Origin: CAYULW01 sp964445815
GTDB lineage: Bacteria > Bacteroidota > Bacteroidia > Flavobacteriales_E > Vicingaceae
Length of the DNA stretch: 64,000 bases
NCBI GenBank assembly: GCA_964445815.1
Contig: CAYULW010000004.1
Span: forward strand, 62,001-126,000
Direction of reading: 5' to 3'
Shown: positions 27,367 to 35,606 of the stretch, piece by piece
How the letters are laid out: every line of letters starts with the position of its first letter
Position numbering within the stretch: the stretch's first letter is position 1
The notes under the pieces: generated by a model
Told to the model about the DNA's origin: nothing
The model's database searches: none
Seen by the model: the letters and a program-made list of their open reading frames with translations, nothing else
Program-made: the position numbers and the translations under genes

Positions 27367-27634
27367 CAGTCACTGCGAGAAAGAATGATGCTTGTCCAGA
27401 GTAAGCATGGAAGGGTCGAAGGAAAGTATTCTCTGCGATTCCTTTTCAGTCATTGCAAGCGCAGCGAGTCATTACGAGGAAGAATGACGAAGTAATCTCT
27501 CCGACTGAAAAGGAAAATGCACCGCCCCATAAAGATAGCTTCATTCCGCTTTGCTCCATTCGCTATGACCTTACCCAATCTACTTAGTCATTGCGATCTG
27601 CCGGTTGGCGGAGAAGTAATCTCTCTCTGACTAA
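27367..27634. repeat. palindromic repeat block A (CAGTCATTGCGA...CGACTG family)
   Basis: This occupies most of the non-coding stretch 27118-27658. It holds a partial copy at 27367-27379 and a full copy at 27441-27513 with perfect 11-nt terminal inverted repeats CCTTTTCAGTC/GACTGAAAAGG. A companion motif GATAGC...GCTATGACC lies at 27534-27570. A third copy at 27584-27634 is bounded by TTAGTCA/TGACTAA and contains a CCGGTTGGCGG variant. The copies share CAGTCATTGC near the left end and AATCTCTCCGACTG near the right end. They look like REP/MITE-like structured repeats. The remainder (27118-27196) shows nothing recognisable. Confidence 0.85.
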
Positions 27635-27658
27635 AAGAAATTTATTACCTTAAACTTT

Positions 27659-27943
27659 GTGAAAACAATGTATGTTTACTTCATGACTAATAAGTCGAAC
27701 AGAGTATTGTATACAGGCGTTACAAACGATTTAGAAAGACGAGTTCTCGAACATAAACAAAAACTTAACAATGGTTTTACGGCTAAGTATAATTGCAATA
27801 AGTTGGTTTACTTTGAGAGATTCAATACTCCTATTGATGCTATAAATAGAGAAAAACAGATAAAAGCTGGTTCTAGGAAAAGAAAGAATGAATTGGTGAA
27901 TTCCATGAATCCGGAATGGAAAGATTTATCTGAAAAGTGGTAA
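27659..27943 (+). CDS. single-domain GIY-YIG nuclease
   Basis: A 94-residue GIY-YIG endonuclease domain of the UvrC/YhbQ-like type. YVYFMTN (residues 5-11) replaces the GIY strand and VLYTGVTNDLERRVLEH contains the YIG equivalent (YTG) and the catalytic Arg. A conserved His follows, and the metal-binding Glu is in NREKQIKAG near residue 68. The start is taken as GTG at 27659, which gives the family's usual MKT.YVYxMTNK start; ATG at 27668 would remove three residues. It is flanked on both sides by copies of the palindromic repeat family, suggesting a functional or mobile association. It is not part of a visible operon. Confidence 0.9.
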   Translation: MKTMYVYFMTNKSNRVLYTGVTNDLERRVLEHKQKLNNGFTAKYNCNKLVYFERFNTPIDAINREKQIKAGSRKRKNELVNSMNPEWKDLSEKW

Positions 27944-27953
27944 AGGGTATTCT

Positions 27954-28154
27954 CCTTTCAGTCACTGCGAGGAGGTACGACGACGCAGTCTTTCTCCGAC
28001 TGAAAGGGAAAAATGCATCGCCCCTTACAGATAGCATCATTCCGTTTCACTTCATTCGCTATGACCTTCCCTGTCACTCTAACTCGTAGACTGATGACTT
28101 GCTATACCCTTCTCTCTCTCTTTCAATCTTTCGAGTAAAGTTCTTTTCAGTCAC
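27954..28154. repeat. palindromic repeat block B
   Basis: The 296-bp gap 27944-28239 holds a full copy at 27954-28007 with 10-nt inverted ends CCTTTCAGTC/GACTGAAAGG. The companion motif GATAGCATCATTCCG...GCTATGACC follows at 28030-28066, with a half copy CTTTTCAGTCAC at 28143-28154. Copy and companion are separated by about the same distance as in block A, so the pair behaves as one composite unit. The remainder to 28239 is AT-rich with no recognised feature. Confidence 0.85.
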
Positions 28155-28239
28155 AACTTATGGAGATGATCAAATAAAATCACCTATACCTTAATTTTAA
28201 ATATAAAGTTCTATATTAATGTGTTTGTTTTAGAGAAAA

Positions 28240-29223
28240 TTAGTTGTTCCGAATTACCGCTTTATGAACTAATTTTTCACCACCCTCAATTTCTAGTGTT
28301 ATAAAGTATAGCCCACTTGGTAAATTTAGCTCGAAACTTTGTGGAATTGAAAGAAAGGATTTTACACGTTTGCCATTTGAATGATAAACGTTTAATCTCG
28401 ATTTTATTTTTTGTGGATTATCAATAAATATTTGTCCACTAGAGGGGTTAGGGCTAAAACTTAAATCGGTTTTCTTTTCCTGCCGCGAATTTAAACCAGT
28501 GACTAATGTACAAGAATTGGTATCAGGATACACGGTTTGTCCATTAACCTGAACACAAGATAAATACCGAGAGCTAGCTCTTAATCCTCCGCATCCATAT
28601 GCATGTTTATCAATTCCATTAGTACTGCCGATTCCCTCAATCAATTGAGAAGGGTAGGGCAAACCAAACAAGGGGTTTAATGCGCTAAGACAACTCGAAT
28701 CATTAAGTACGTATGACCTTCTATATGAATTACCGATTAAAATAGAGTCTATACGCGTAATTATTAAATGGTTAAAATTCGCATTATATGCGGTAATAGC
28801 ATAAGTTGGTCGTAGTGTATCTCCAACAGAATAATTAAAGTCGAACCATAAACTATCCTGAGAAGCATTTGGTAACCTTAACCATACTTTTTTATTAATT
28901 GAGTCATTCCTAAAGTAACCAAATGTGTTTTTACCGTAGAACCTAGTGGCATTTACCATACATCCTCGATTAAAGTCTCCATCATAATGGTCAACAGTTC
29001 TTAATATCTTATGATAAGTAATTGAATGTATTATTGTGTCCTTTTCAATTTCCAGAGTTCTTGTTTCACAGATATTTGTATTTGTAAATGCATACTTTTC
29101 TGTATAGTCCTGTTTCCAAATAATGTTCTTTGTTGGGAATGGAGTATAAGTTTGGGAAAAAGCTATCAGGGTGAAAAAAGAAAGGGACATCAATAAAGTG
29201 AAAAGTTTGGCCATGCTTAACAT
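28240..29223 (-). CDS. secreted protein of unknown function with T9SS sorting domain
   Basis: A 327-residue exported protein. The signal peptide ends at IAFSQ (about 24; the start could be ATG at 29223 or 29214). The body (25-245) is beta-rich with ICETRTLEIEKDTIIHSITYHKILR and SVGDTLRPTY and several cysteines; no enzymatic motif is seen. The last 75 residues (LSFSPNPSSGQIFID...PSGLYFITLEIEG...HKAVIR) are a T9SS type A sorting domain, so it should be exported by the type IX machinery and attached to or released from the surface. It stands alone between repeat blocks B and C. Confidence 0.8.
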   Translation of the reverse strand: MLSMAKLFTLLMSLSFFTLIAFSQTYTPFPTKNIIWKQDYTEKYAFTNTNICETRTLEIEKDTIIHSITYHKILRTVDHYDGDFNRGCMVNATRFYGKNTFGYFRNDSINKKVWLRLPNASQDSLWFDFNYSVGDTLRPTYAITAYNANFNHLIITRIDSILIGNSYRRSYVLNDSSCLSALNPLFGLPYPSQLIEGIGSTNGIDKHAYGCGGLRASSRYLSCVQVNGQTVYPDTNSCTLVTGLNSRQEKKTDLSFSPNPSSGQIFIDNPQKIKSRLNVYHSNGKRVKSFLSIPQSFELNLPSGLYFITLEIEGGEKLVHKAVIRNN

Positions 29224-29373
29224 ATTTCAGCAAAGTTAGTGTAAATTGTTTTACATTTTATACTGAAGATATTGACATTATATATAGATCAATAAATAAA
29301 AGGCATTTATGTCTTGCATGTAGAAACAGAGAAGGGCGTGATTACGGAGAAGTTTGTAAAAGATTAGCACATA

Positions 29374-29531
29374 CTTTCAGTTACTGCGAGGAGGTAAGAC
29401 GACCCAGTCTTTCTCCGACTGAAAGGCTACCCCGTGAGATAGCTTCTCCGCCAACTGGCGGATCGCTATGACCCGCCCTGTTTTTTCAGTCATTGCGAAC
29501 GTAGTGAAGCAATCTCTCTCCGATTGAAAAA
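29374..29531. repeat. palindromic repeat block C
   Basis: This lies within the non-coding stretch 29224-29623. A copy at 29374-29425 has inverted ends CTTTCAGT/ACTGAAAG. The companion motif at 29438-29473 has GATAGC...GCTATGACC enclosing a tight hairpin CCGCCAACTGGCGG. A further copy at 29482-29531 has ends TTTTTCAGTC/GATTGAAAAA (one G-T mismatch) and an internal CATTGCG...GCAATC pairing. The order copy-companion-copy is the same as in blocks A and B. The left part of the gap (29224-29373) shows no feature beyond AT-richness. Confidence 0.85.
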
Positions 29532-29566
29532 GAACGATCAACTACTTGGTTTATTATAATTAACAA

Positions 29567-29626
29567 ATTGGTAATTAAAACATTGGTAATTGATAGATTA
29601 CTAATTAACGCATTATCAATTGTCTA
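29567..29626. repeat. imperfect 15-bp tandem repeat, four units
   Basis: Units start at 29567 and 29582 (both ATTGGTAATT), 29597 (ATTACTAATT) and 29612 (ATTATCAATT), each 15 bp apart. The last unit runs into the stop codon of the E1 gene at 29624. A weaker fifth unit may precede at 29552. It closes the repeat-rich region on the right. Confidence 0.75.
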
Positions 29627-32047
29627 ATACAATTCCGGAAATTGCTCAGGAGCTACATCTCGCATCAAGTTATAAGCCGCTTCAACCATATCGTCTAAAC
29701 TGGGTTTAGAGAAATAATCACCATCGGTACCATAGGCCGGACGATGATCTTTGGCGCTTAAAGTGCGTGGCTCAACGTCCAGGTGATAGTATCCGCCTTG
29801 TTCTTCCAATACCTTTTGCATCATAAATGCCGTTGCTCCGCCTTTCACATCTTCGTCCAAGAACAATATCTTATTGGTTTTGGCCAAAGAATCGGATATG
29901 AGCTCATTACTATCAAATGGCATTAAGGTTCTCACATCAATCAATTCAGCAGAAATGCCCAAAGCATCTAATTCTTCTACTGCCTGTAAAGCAATGTTGC
30001 ATGTCGAACCATAGCTGACTATGGTCAGATCAGTTCCTTCCTTTAATACTTCCGGTACACCAAGTGGAGTTTTAAACTCCCCAAGATTATTGGGCATTTT
30101 CTCTTTACTGCGGTAAGCATTTAAAGGTTCAATGATCAAAGCCGGATCATCGCCTTCCAATAAAGTATTGTAAAATCCTGCTGCAGTTGTCAGGTCTCTG
30201 GGCACACACACGTGTATGCCTTTTAAAGCATTTAAAATGACACCCATGGGTGAGCCGGAATGCCAGATGCCTTCCAAACGATGCCCCCTGGTTCTGACAA
30301 TCAGCGGTGCTTTTTGTCCGCCTTTGGTTCTGTATTGTACAGTGGCTAAATCATCGCTCATGATCTGCAAGGCATAAAGTAAATAATCCAGATATTGGAT
30401 TTCGGCAATTGGTCTTAAACCTCTCATGGCCATTCCAATGCCTTGACCGGCTATGGTCGCTTCTCGAATACCCGTATCTGAAACACGGAGCTCACCATAT
30501 TTTTCTTGTAAACCTTCGAGACCTTGATTCACATCTCCGATCTTTCCAGAATCTTCCCCAAAGATCAAGACTTCCGGGTATTTATCGAGTAGTCGATCAA
30601 AATTGTCTCTGAGTACGACACGTCCATCCACTTGTTGGGCATCCTCCTCATAACTTGGCTCAACACCTTCAATAAGAAGAGGACTATTTGCCGATTGACT
30701 GTAAAGGTGGGAACTGTATCGATCTGCATTTTTAGCAGCTAAGGTTTGGTACCAATCCACCACCGCTTGTTTGGTGGTACTTCGATTGTTGCGTTCCAGG
30801 CGTATGCATTTTCTCACCGTGGAGTAGACTTCTTTACGAATCGGTTCAGGATTATTTTTCAGTTCGGTAATCAACTGACCAAGAGCTTCTGACTGCTCAG
30901 ATTCTCCTTGCAGACTTTCCAATAAAGCAATGGCTTCATTGCGCTCTGCTTTAATTTCATTCAGAAAGGCATCCCAAGCAGCCTTCTTTCCGTTTCTTAC
31001 CGTTTTCTTCGCTTCATCCTGAATGCTCTTTAGTTCTTCTTCGGTTGATAAACCATTTGTGAGTATCCATTCACCCATCTTCTTGATGCAATCGAAATCC
31101 GTTTCCCATTGCAGGCGTTCTTTTGACTTGTAGCGTTCATGTGAACCTGAAGTGGAATGACCTTGTGGCTGAGTCACTTCTTCTACATGTATAAGTACAG
31201 GAATATGTTCTTCACGTGCTATTTTGACCGCTTTTTCATAAGTGGCGATTAAGTGAGCATAGTCCCAGCCTTTCGATTTAAGAATTTCATAGCCATTACT
31301 GCCGTTTTCTCTTTGGAAACCTTTTAAGACTTCTGAAATGTTCTCTTTGGTGGTTTGATATTTTTTAGGGACGGAAATACCATGCCCGTCATCCCAGACA
31401 GACATGACCATTGGTACTTGCAAAACTCCGGCTGCATTAATGGTTTCCCAGAACAAGCCCTCGGAGGTACTGGAATCTCCTATGGTGCCAAAAGCGACTT
31501 CATTTCCTTTGCGACTAAATAAATTATCTTCCGGTAATCGCTCATTGTTTCGATACACTTTAGAAGCTTGTGCCAAACCCAATAAACGAGGCATTTGGCC
31601 CGCAGTTGGAGAAATATCTGCCGATGAGTTTTTCTGATCTTTAAGTGTTAACCACTTGCCTTCACTATCCAGACTTCTTGTGGCAAAGTGACCATTCATA
31701 CTCCGACCACCGGAGGCTGGTTCTTTATCAATGTCAGGATTGGCATAAAGTTGAGCGAAAAACCCTTCAACATCTAACTGTCCAATAGACATCATAAAGG
31801 TTTGATCGCGATAATAACCTGATCTAAAATCCCCATTTTCGAAGAACTTGGCCATGGCCAGTTGAGGAATTTCCTTACCGTCGCCAAAAATGCCAAACTT
31901 CGCTTTTCCGGTCAGTACCTCGCGTCTACCCAATAAAGACATTTCACGACTTACATTGGCAATTCGATAATCCTCTAAGACTGATTGTTTAAATTGCTCT
32001 TTGCTCAGGTTTGTCGATTTAGTAAGGGTTTCATTCGATACACTCAT
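29624..32047 (-). CDS. 2-oxoacid dehydrogenase E1, fused alpha and beta subunits (branched-chain type)
   Basis: An 807-residue thiamine-diphosphate enzyme that decarboxylates a branched-chain or related 2-oxoacid and passes the acyl group to E2. Residues 25-385 are the alpha part: YYRDQTFMMSIG, FGTIGDSSTSEG and DDGHGISVPK make up the ThDP/Mg2+ region (GDS replacing GDG). Residues 465-800 are the beta part: VLIFGEDSGKIGDVNQGLEGL, DTGIREATIAGQGIGMAMRG, IAEIQYLDYL. The fusion is frequent in Bacteroidota. E2 and E3 are not adjacent. It is divergent from def. Pyruvate versus branched-chain specificity cannot be settled from the sequence alone. Confidence 0.9.
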   Translation of the reverse strand: MSVSNETLTKSTNLSKEQFKQSVLEDYRIANVSREMSLLGRREVLTGKAKFGIFGDGKEIPQLAMAKFFENGDFRSGYYRDQTFMMSIGQLDVEGFFAQLYANPDIDKEPASGGRSMNGHFATRSLDSEGKWLTLKDQKNSSADISPTAGQMPRLLGLAQASKVYRNNERLPEDNLFSRKGNEVAFGTIGDSSTSEGLFWETINAAGVLQVPMVMSVWDDGHGISVPKKYQTTKENISEVLKGFQRENGSNGYEILKSKGWDYAHLIATYEKAVKIAREEHIPVLIHVEEVTQPQGHSTSGSHERYKSKERLQWETDFDCIKKMGEWILTNGLSTEEELKSIQDEAKKTVRNGKKAAWDAFLNEIKAERNEAIALLESLQGESEQSEALGQLITELKNNPEPIRKEVYSTVRKCIRLERNNRSTTKQAVVDWYQTLAAKNADRYSSHLYSQSANSPLLIEGVEPSYEEDAQQVDGRVVLRDNFDRLLDKYPEVLIFGEDSGKIGDVNQGLEGLQEKYGELRVSDTGIREATIAGQGIGMAMRGLRPIAEIQYLDYLLYALQIMSDDLATVQYRTKGGQKAPLIVRTRGHRLEGIWHSGSPMGVILNALKGIHVCVPRDLTTAAGFYNTLLEGDDPALIIEPLNAYRSKEKMPNNLGEFKTPLGVPEVLKEGTDLTIVSYGSTCNIALQAVEELDALGISAELIDVRTLMPFDSNELISDSLAKTNKILFLDEDVKGGATAFMMQKVLEEQGGYYHLDVEPRTLSAKDHRPAYGTDGDYFSKPSLDDMVEAAYNLMRDVAPEQFPELY

Positions 32048-32126
32048 GTTAAATCAGGGTTTTTGAAGTGGATTACAAAATTAAGCAAAGCTGCTTAGAA
32101 AATTTGATGCCGAAATGCGATTCCAC

Positions 32127-32158
32127 TTGATACTTAAATGGACGAATAATTACATTTG
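32127..32158 (+). promoter_or_regulatory. promoter for def (TTG-N21-TACATTTG)
   Basis: TTG at 32127-32129 and TACATTTG at 32151-32158 fit the Bacteroidota TTG-N19-21-TAnnTTTG consensus. The -7 element ends 4 bp before the def ATG at 32163, implying a very short or absent leader. Confidence 0.6.
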
Positions 32159-32162
32159 CCAC

Positions 32163-32720
32163 ATGATACTTCCAATTATAGCCTATGGCGACCCCGTTTT
32201 AAAACGCGAGGCAGAAGAAATAGATGCAGACTACCCATTTTTAACGGAACTGATTGAAAACATGTACGAAACAATGTACAATGCAGAGGGCGTTGGTTTA
32301 GCCGCTCCGCAGATCGGGAAGTCCATCAGATTGTTCATGGTCGATGCCAGCCCATTTGAAGAAGATGATCCCGAATTGAAAGACTTTAAAAAGACCTTTA
32401 TCAATCCGATTATAATAGAAGAAAAAGGAGACAAGTGGTCATTTAATGAAGGTTGTCTAAGTATTCCCGGTATTCGCGCGGATGTAGAAAGACAACCTGA
32501 AATTACCATTGAATACTACGATGAAGACTTTAATTTGAAGGAGGAGACTTACTCGGGAATAGCCGCCAGAATTATTCAACACGAGTACGATCACATCGAA
32601 GGCATACTTTTTACAGATAAAATCAATCCCTTAAAGCGAAGATTATTAAATTCGAGACTCAATAATATTAGTCATGGTAACGTTAAGGTGCCTTATCGAA
32701 TGAAATTTCCTAAATCTTAA
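32163..32720 (+). CDS. def: peptide deformylase
   Basis: A 185-residue metalloenzyme that removes the formyl group from nascent N-terminal methionine. The three active-site motifs are present: GVGLAAPQIG (43-52), EGCLSIPG (96-103; Cys98 metal ligand) and HEYDH (140-144; two His ligands and the catalytic Glu141). ATG at 32163 is chosen over one 16 codons upstream because it gives the conserved MILPIIAYGDPVL start. The upstream ATG also lies before the promoter -7 element. The TPR lipoprotein gene follows after 10 bp. Confidence 0.97.
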   Translation: MILPIIAYGDPVLKREAEEIDADYPFLTELIENMYETMYNAEGVGLAAPQIGKSIRLFMVDASPFEEDDPELKDFKKTFINPIIIEEKGDKWSFNEGCLSIPGIRADVERQPEITIEYYDEDFNLKEETYSGIAARIIQHEYDHIEGILFTDKINPLKRRLLNSRLNNISHGNVKVPYRMKFPKS

Positions 32721-32730
32721 TTCTAAAACA

Positions 32731-33318
32731 ATGAAAAAATTAGCTCTATTTTTTGTGATTTGCACTGCAATCTGGGCATGTGGAAGTCAAGACAACAAAC
32801 AACAAGATGAAGTAGCAGAAGAAGCAGTTGTAGATCTTAATCTTTTGTCTGCTGAAGAGCTGTTGACAGTGGTTAACAAAAGAAAGGCCGCGGCTGAAAA
32901 CGACACGACAGGAAACAAATACCTGTTGGCAGATTTGTATGTCGCATACAAGACCTATGGAGAGCGTTTCCCAAATACGGCAGCCGCAGCCGATTATTTA
33001 TTCAGAGCCGGAGAGATTGCAATGAATTTGAATCAATCTGTAGATGCCATTAAACTGTTTGAGATGGTGTATAATGACTATCCGGATTATGAGAAACATG
33101 CCTATGCACTGTTTTTAAAGGCTTTTGTTATCGAAAATCAGGCGATGCAATACGATGAGGCAAAGCGATTGTATACAGAGTTCATGGAAAAGTTTCCCGA
33201 TCACCCGATGGCCGATGATGCAGAATATTCCATCAAGAACATGGGTAAAAGCCCTGAAGAATTGATTAAAGAGTTTGAGATGCAGGACAGCATTAAAAGA
33301 GCGCAGGAAGCAGCTTAA
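32731..33318 (+). CDS. TPR-type periplasmic lipoprotein
   Basis: A 195-residue predicted lipoprotein with lipobox AIWAC (cysteine near residue 17), then a Gln/Glu/Asp-rich linker. Residues 65-175 contain at least three tetratricopeptide-like helical pairs (AADYLFRAGEIAMNLNQSVDAIKLFEMVYNDYP; AYALFLKAFVIENQAMQYDEAKRLYTEFMEKFPDHPMADDAEY), similar in spacing to BamD/YfiO or CpoB-type repeats. It probably acts as a protein-protein adaptor in the periplasm or on the outer membrane. It lies between def and an MBL hydrolase with 10 and 3 bp gaps, so the three are likely one operon. BamD identity is not claimed, as the protein is shorter. Confidence 0.75.
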   Translation: MKKLALFFVICTAIWACGSQDNKQQDEVAEEAVVDLNLLSAEELLTVVNKRKAAAENDTTGNKYLLADLYVAYKTYGERFPNTAAAADYLFRAGEIAMNLNQSVDAIKLFEMVYNDYPDYEKHAYALFLKAFVIENQAMQYDEAKRLYTEFMEKFPDHPMADDAEYSIKNMGKSPEELIKEFEMQDSIKRAQEAA

Positions 33319-33321
33319 TTC

Positions 33322-34161
33322 ATGCAGCTCTACAAAATAGAAACCGGCAATTTTAAGCTGGACGGTGGAGCAATGTTTGGTGTGGTGCCAAAGTCTTTGT
33401 GGCAACGCACTAACCCCGCAGATAGCAATAACATGTGTTCCTGGGCCATGCGCTGTTTATTGATCGAAGATGGGGATCGCCTGATTCTGATTGATAATGG
33501 TATGGGCAATAAGCAGTCCGATAAGTTTTTCGGTTATTACTATTTATTTGGTGAGGATAGTCTTGAGAAATCACTAGCACAGCATGGTTTTCATCCTGAT
33601 GATGTGACAGATGTGTTTTTAACGCATTTGCATTTTGACCACTGTGGGGGAGGGATTAAATGGAATAAAGACAGAACAGCTTATGAAGCTGTTTTTAAGA
33701 ATGCCATCTATTGGTCGAATAAAAAGCATTGGAAGTGGGCTACCGAACCTAATGACAGAGAAAAAGCATCCTTTTTAAAGGAGAACATCTTGCCGATGCA
33801 AGAGCTTGATCAACTCCAATTTGTTGAAGATGGGGGCTTTGATGTTTTTGATATTTTTTATGCAGACGGGCATACAGATGCCATGATGATTCCGATCATT
33901 AATTTTAAAGGGCATCAATTGGCTTTCATGGCCGATTTGTTACCAAGTGCAGGTCACATTCCCTTGCCTTATGTGATGGGCTATGACACAAGACCTTTGT
34001 TGACGCTTGGAGATAGAAAGCGATTTTATAAGAAGGCGATTGATAAAAAACTACTTCTATTTATGGAGCATGATTTTCAAAATGAGGTGATTACTTTGAA
34101 GGATACAGAGAAGGGAGCGCGTTTGGATGAGGTTTTAAGATTTAACGACTTATCTAACTAA
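33322..34161 (+). CDS. MBL-fold metallo-hydrolase
   Basis: A 279-residue cytoplasmic hydrolase of the metallo-beta-lactamase superfamily. THLHFDHCGGG (near residues 98-108) is the HxHxDH dinuclear zinc motif. IYWSNKKHWKWA precedes a second-domain helix; DGHTDAMMIPII supplies the next His ligand, and MADLLPSAGH carries the bridging Asp. The arrangement is closest to quorum-quenching-lactonase-like or YtnP-type hydrolases. The natural substrate is unknown. It starts 3 bp after the TPR lipoprotein gene and ends 17 bp from a convergent UDG-family gene. Confidence 0.88.
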   Translation: MQLYKIETGNFKLDGGAMFGVVPKSLWQRTNPADSNNMCSWAMRCLLIEDGDRLILIDNGMGNKQSDKFFGYYYLFGEDSLEKSLAQHGFHPDDVTDVFLTHLHFDHCGGGIKWNKDRTAYEAVFKNAIYWSNKKHWKWATEPNDREKASFLKENILPMQELDQLQFVEDGGFDVFDIFYADGHTDAMMIPIINFKGHQLAFMADLLPSAGHIPLPYVMGYDTRPLLTLGDRKRFYKKAIDKKLLLFMEHDFQNEVITLKDTEKGARLDEVLRFNDLSN

Positions 34162-34178
34162 TTCTTTAGAAGGGAGAT

Positions 34179-34766
34179 TTAGTTCCTCATTGCATTTCTA
34201 ATACATTCTTGAAATTCAGGTAAAAGAAACTTTTCAAACCATTCATTTTTCTTGAGCCAGATGTTATTTCTCGGTGATGGATGGGGTAAAGGGAAAAACT
34301 TAGGTAGATAATTTTGATAGGAACGCACTGTTTCGGTTAATGTTTCTTTTTTACTTTCCTTCAGATAATAACTTTGAGCATAAGCCCCTATTAATAAAAT
34401 GAGTTTTAAATTGCTCAGTTGATTAAATATTTGTGCGTGCCAGAGTGGTGCACATTCTTTTCTTGGTGCTAAATCGCCTGATTTTCCTTTGCCGGGATAA
34501 CAAAAGCCCATGGGAACAATTGCGAAGATCTCTTGCTTGTAAAATTCACTTTTTCCAACATCCATCCACTGCCTTAGGCGTTCACCGCTTTTATCATCCC
34601 ATGGAATACCTGATTTATGAACAGCGAGGCCCGGAGCCTGACCAATAATCGCAATTTTACTTTGTTCATGAAATGAAAATACCGGATTAACACCCTCTTT
34701 AAGGTAGGGAAGACAAACCTGACAAGTTTTGATCTCAGAGCGAAGCCCATTCAAAGAAGAATTCAT
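34179..34766 (-). CDS. uracil-DNA glycosylase family protein
   Basis: A 195-residue protein of the UDG superfamily. IAIIGQAPGLAVHKSGIPWDDKSGERLRQWM (about 37-67) is the first active-site region, with GQAPG in the place of GxDPY-type motif A. PLPHPSPRNN near residue 157 is motif B. A CxxC pair (TCQVCLP) at the N-terminus resembles the first half of the iron-sulfur cluster ligands of family 4/5 UDGs, but the other two cysteines are not clearly in place, so cluster binding is uncertain. It is probably a base-excision repair glycosylase; the substrate is unproven. Confidence 0.8.
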   Translation of the reverse strand: MNSSLNGLRSEIKTCQVCLPYLKEGVNPVFSFHEQSKIAIIGQAPGLAVHKSGIPWDDKSGERLRQWMDVGKSEFYKQEIFAIVPMGFCYPGKGKSGDLAPRKECAPLWHAQIFNQLSNLKLILLIGAYAQSYYLKESKKETLTETVRSYQNYLPKFFPLPHPSPRNNIWLKKNEWFEKFLLPEFQECIRNAMRN

Positions 34767-34844
34767 ATCGCAATTTATCCAAATAATTGTTATCTGTCTT
34801 CCATGTAATGAAAGGATGTGAAACAGAATTCGGAGGTTAAAAGT

Positions 34845-35606
34845 TTAAATCCCTTCTAAAAACTGACTTCTTACCCAACCTTCATTGCCATTTGGTATGG
34901 CAATTTTATACCAGTCGTCTTTGCTTTCCTTTACGCGCACTTTAGTGCCTTCGTGCAGTACAAAAAGCTTAGAACTGCCTTCACTCGGCGAACTGTTGAT
35001 GTTAATGGTGGGCTCTACAATGATGGCATGGCTTAAATCATTAAGATAAGCTTCTTGTTGCTGTGCCATGAACCAGGAAAAAGCGGCCAAGATCAAGGCC
35101 GTAATTCCACCGTAAAAGCCTATTTTTCTTAGACTCAATATTGAGAGAAAGAAATAAAAAGAAGCTAAGATTAGGGCGATAATAAACAGCGCGACACAGA
35201 GATAGGCCCATCCTTCTGAAGAAAACAAATTAAAGATACTTCGCCACCATCTGTATAAAAAGAGATCGGGAATGCCCTCTATCTGGTCGATGGTTTTTGC
35301 ATTAGCCAATTCGAGATTATAAGCTGCATCTTTGTGGCCCGGGTTTATTTTTAATGTTTTTTCATAGTTTAAAATGGCCATTGGGATATCATTGCTTTTG
35401 AAGTAAGCATTGCCCAGATTAAAATGTAAATCTGCGGAGAGAAATTGATCTTTGACTAAGCTCTCATACAATTGTATCGCCATATTGTAGTCGGAAGAAT
35501 CGTAAGCTCTATTGGCCTTTTGAAATTGTTCCTGTGCCAAATCTTTGGCGAAGGCACCCGTAAAACCGCTTATGACAATGAAAACAAATAATAAGAATCT
35601 CATCAT
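34845..35606 (-). CDS. batE: BatE: TPR and SH3 domain membrane protein
   Basis: A 253-residue exported protein, last gene of the Bat operon. After a signal peptide (to about residue 20) there are two TPR units (ANRAYDSSDYNMAIQLYESLV; LHFNLGNAYFKSNDIPMAILNYEKTLKINPGHKDA). Two membrane segments follow (about 130-185), and an SH3-like domain closes the protein (INSSPSEGSSKLFVLHEGTKVRVKESKDDWYKIAIPNGNEGWV). This is the usual BatE arrangement. Its start overlaps the batD stop by 4 bp. Bat proteins are thought to form a periplasmic complex for oxidative or envelope stress; the molecular job is not established. Confidence 0.88.
   Translation of the reverse strand: MMRFLLFVFIVISGFTGAFAKDLAQEQFQKANRAYDSSDYNMAIQLYESLVKDQFLSADLHFNLGNAYFKSNDIPMAILNYEKTLKINPGHKDAAYNLELANAKTIDQIEGIPDLFLYRWWRSIFNLFSSEGWAYLCVALFIIALILASFYFFLSILSLRKIGFYGGITALILAAFSWFMAQQQEAYLNDLSHAIIVEPTININSSPSEGSSKLFVLHEGTKVRVKESKDDWYKIAIPNGNEGWVRSQFLEGI

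Noticed and set aside
27367..29531. CRISPR-like array
   Set aside because: Repeat copies vary in length and sequence, are palindromic, and their spacing is irregular (tens of bases to over 1 kb). There are no uniform spacers and no cas genes in the window.
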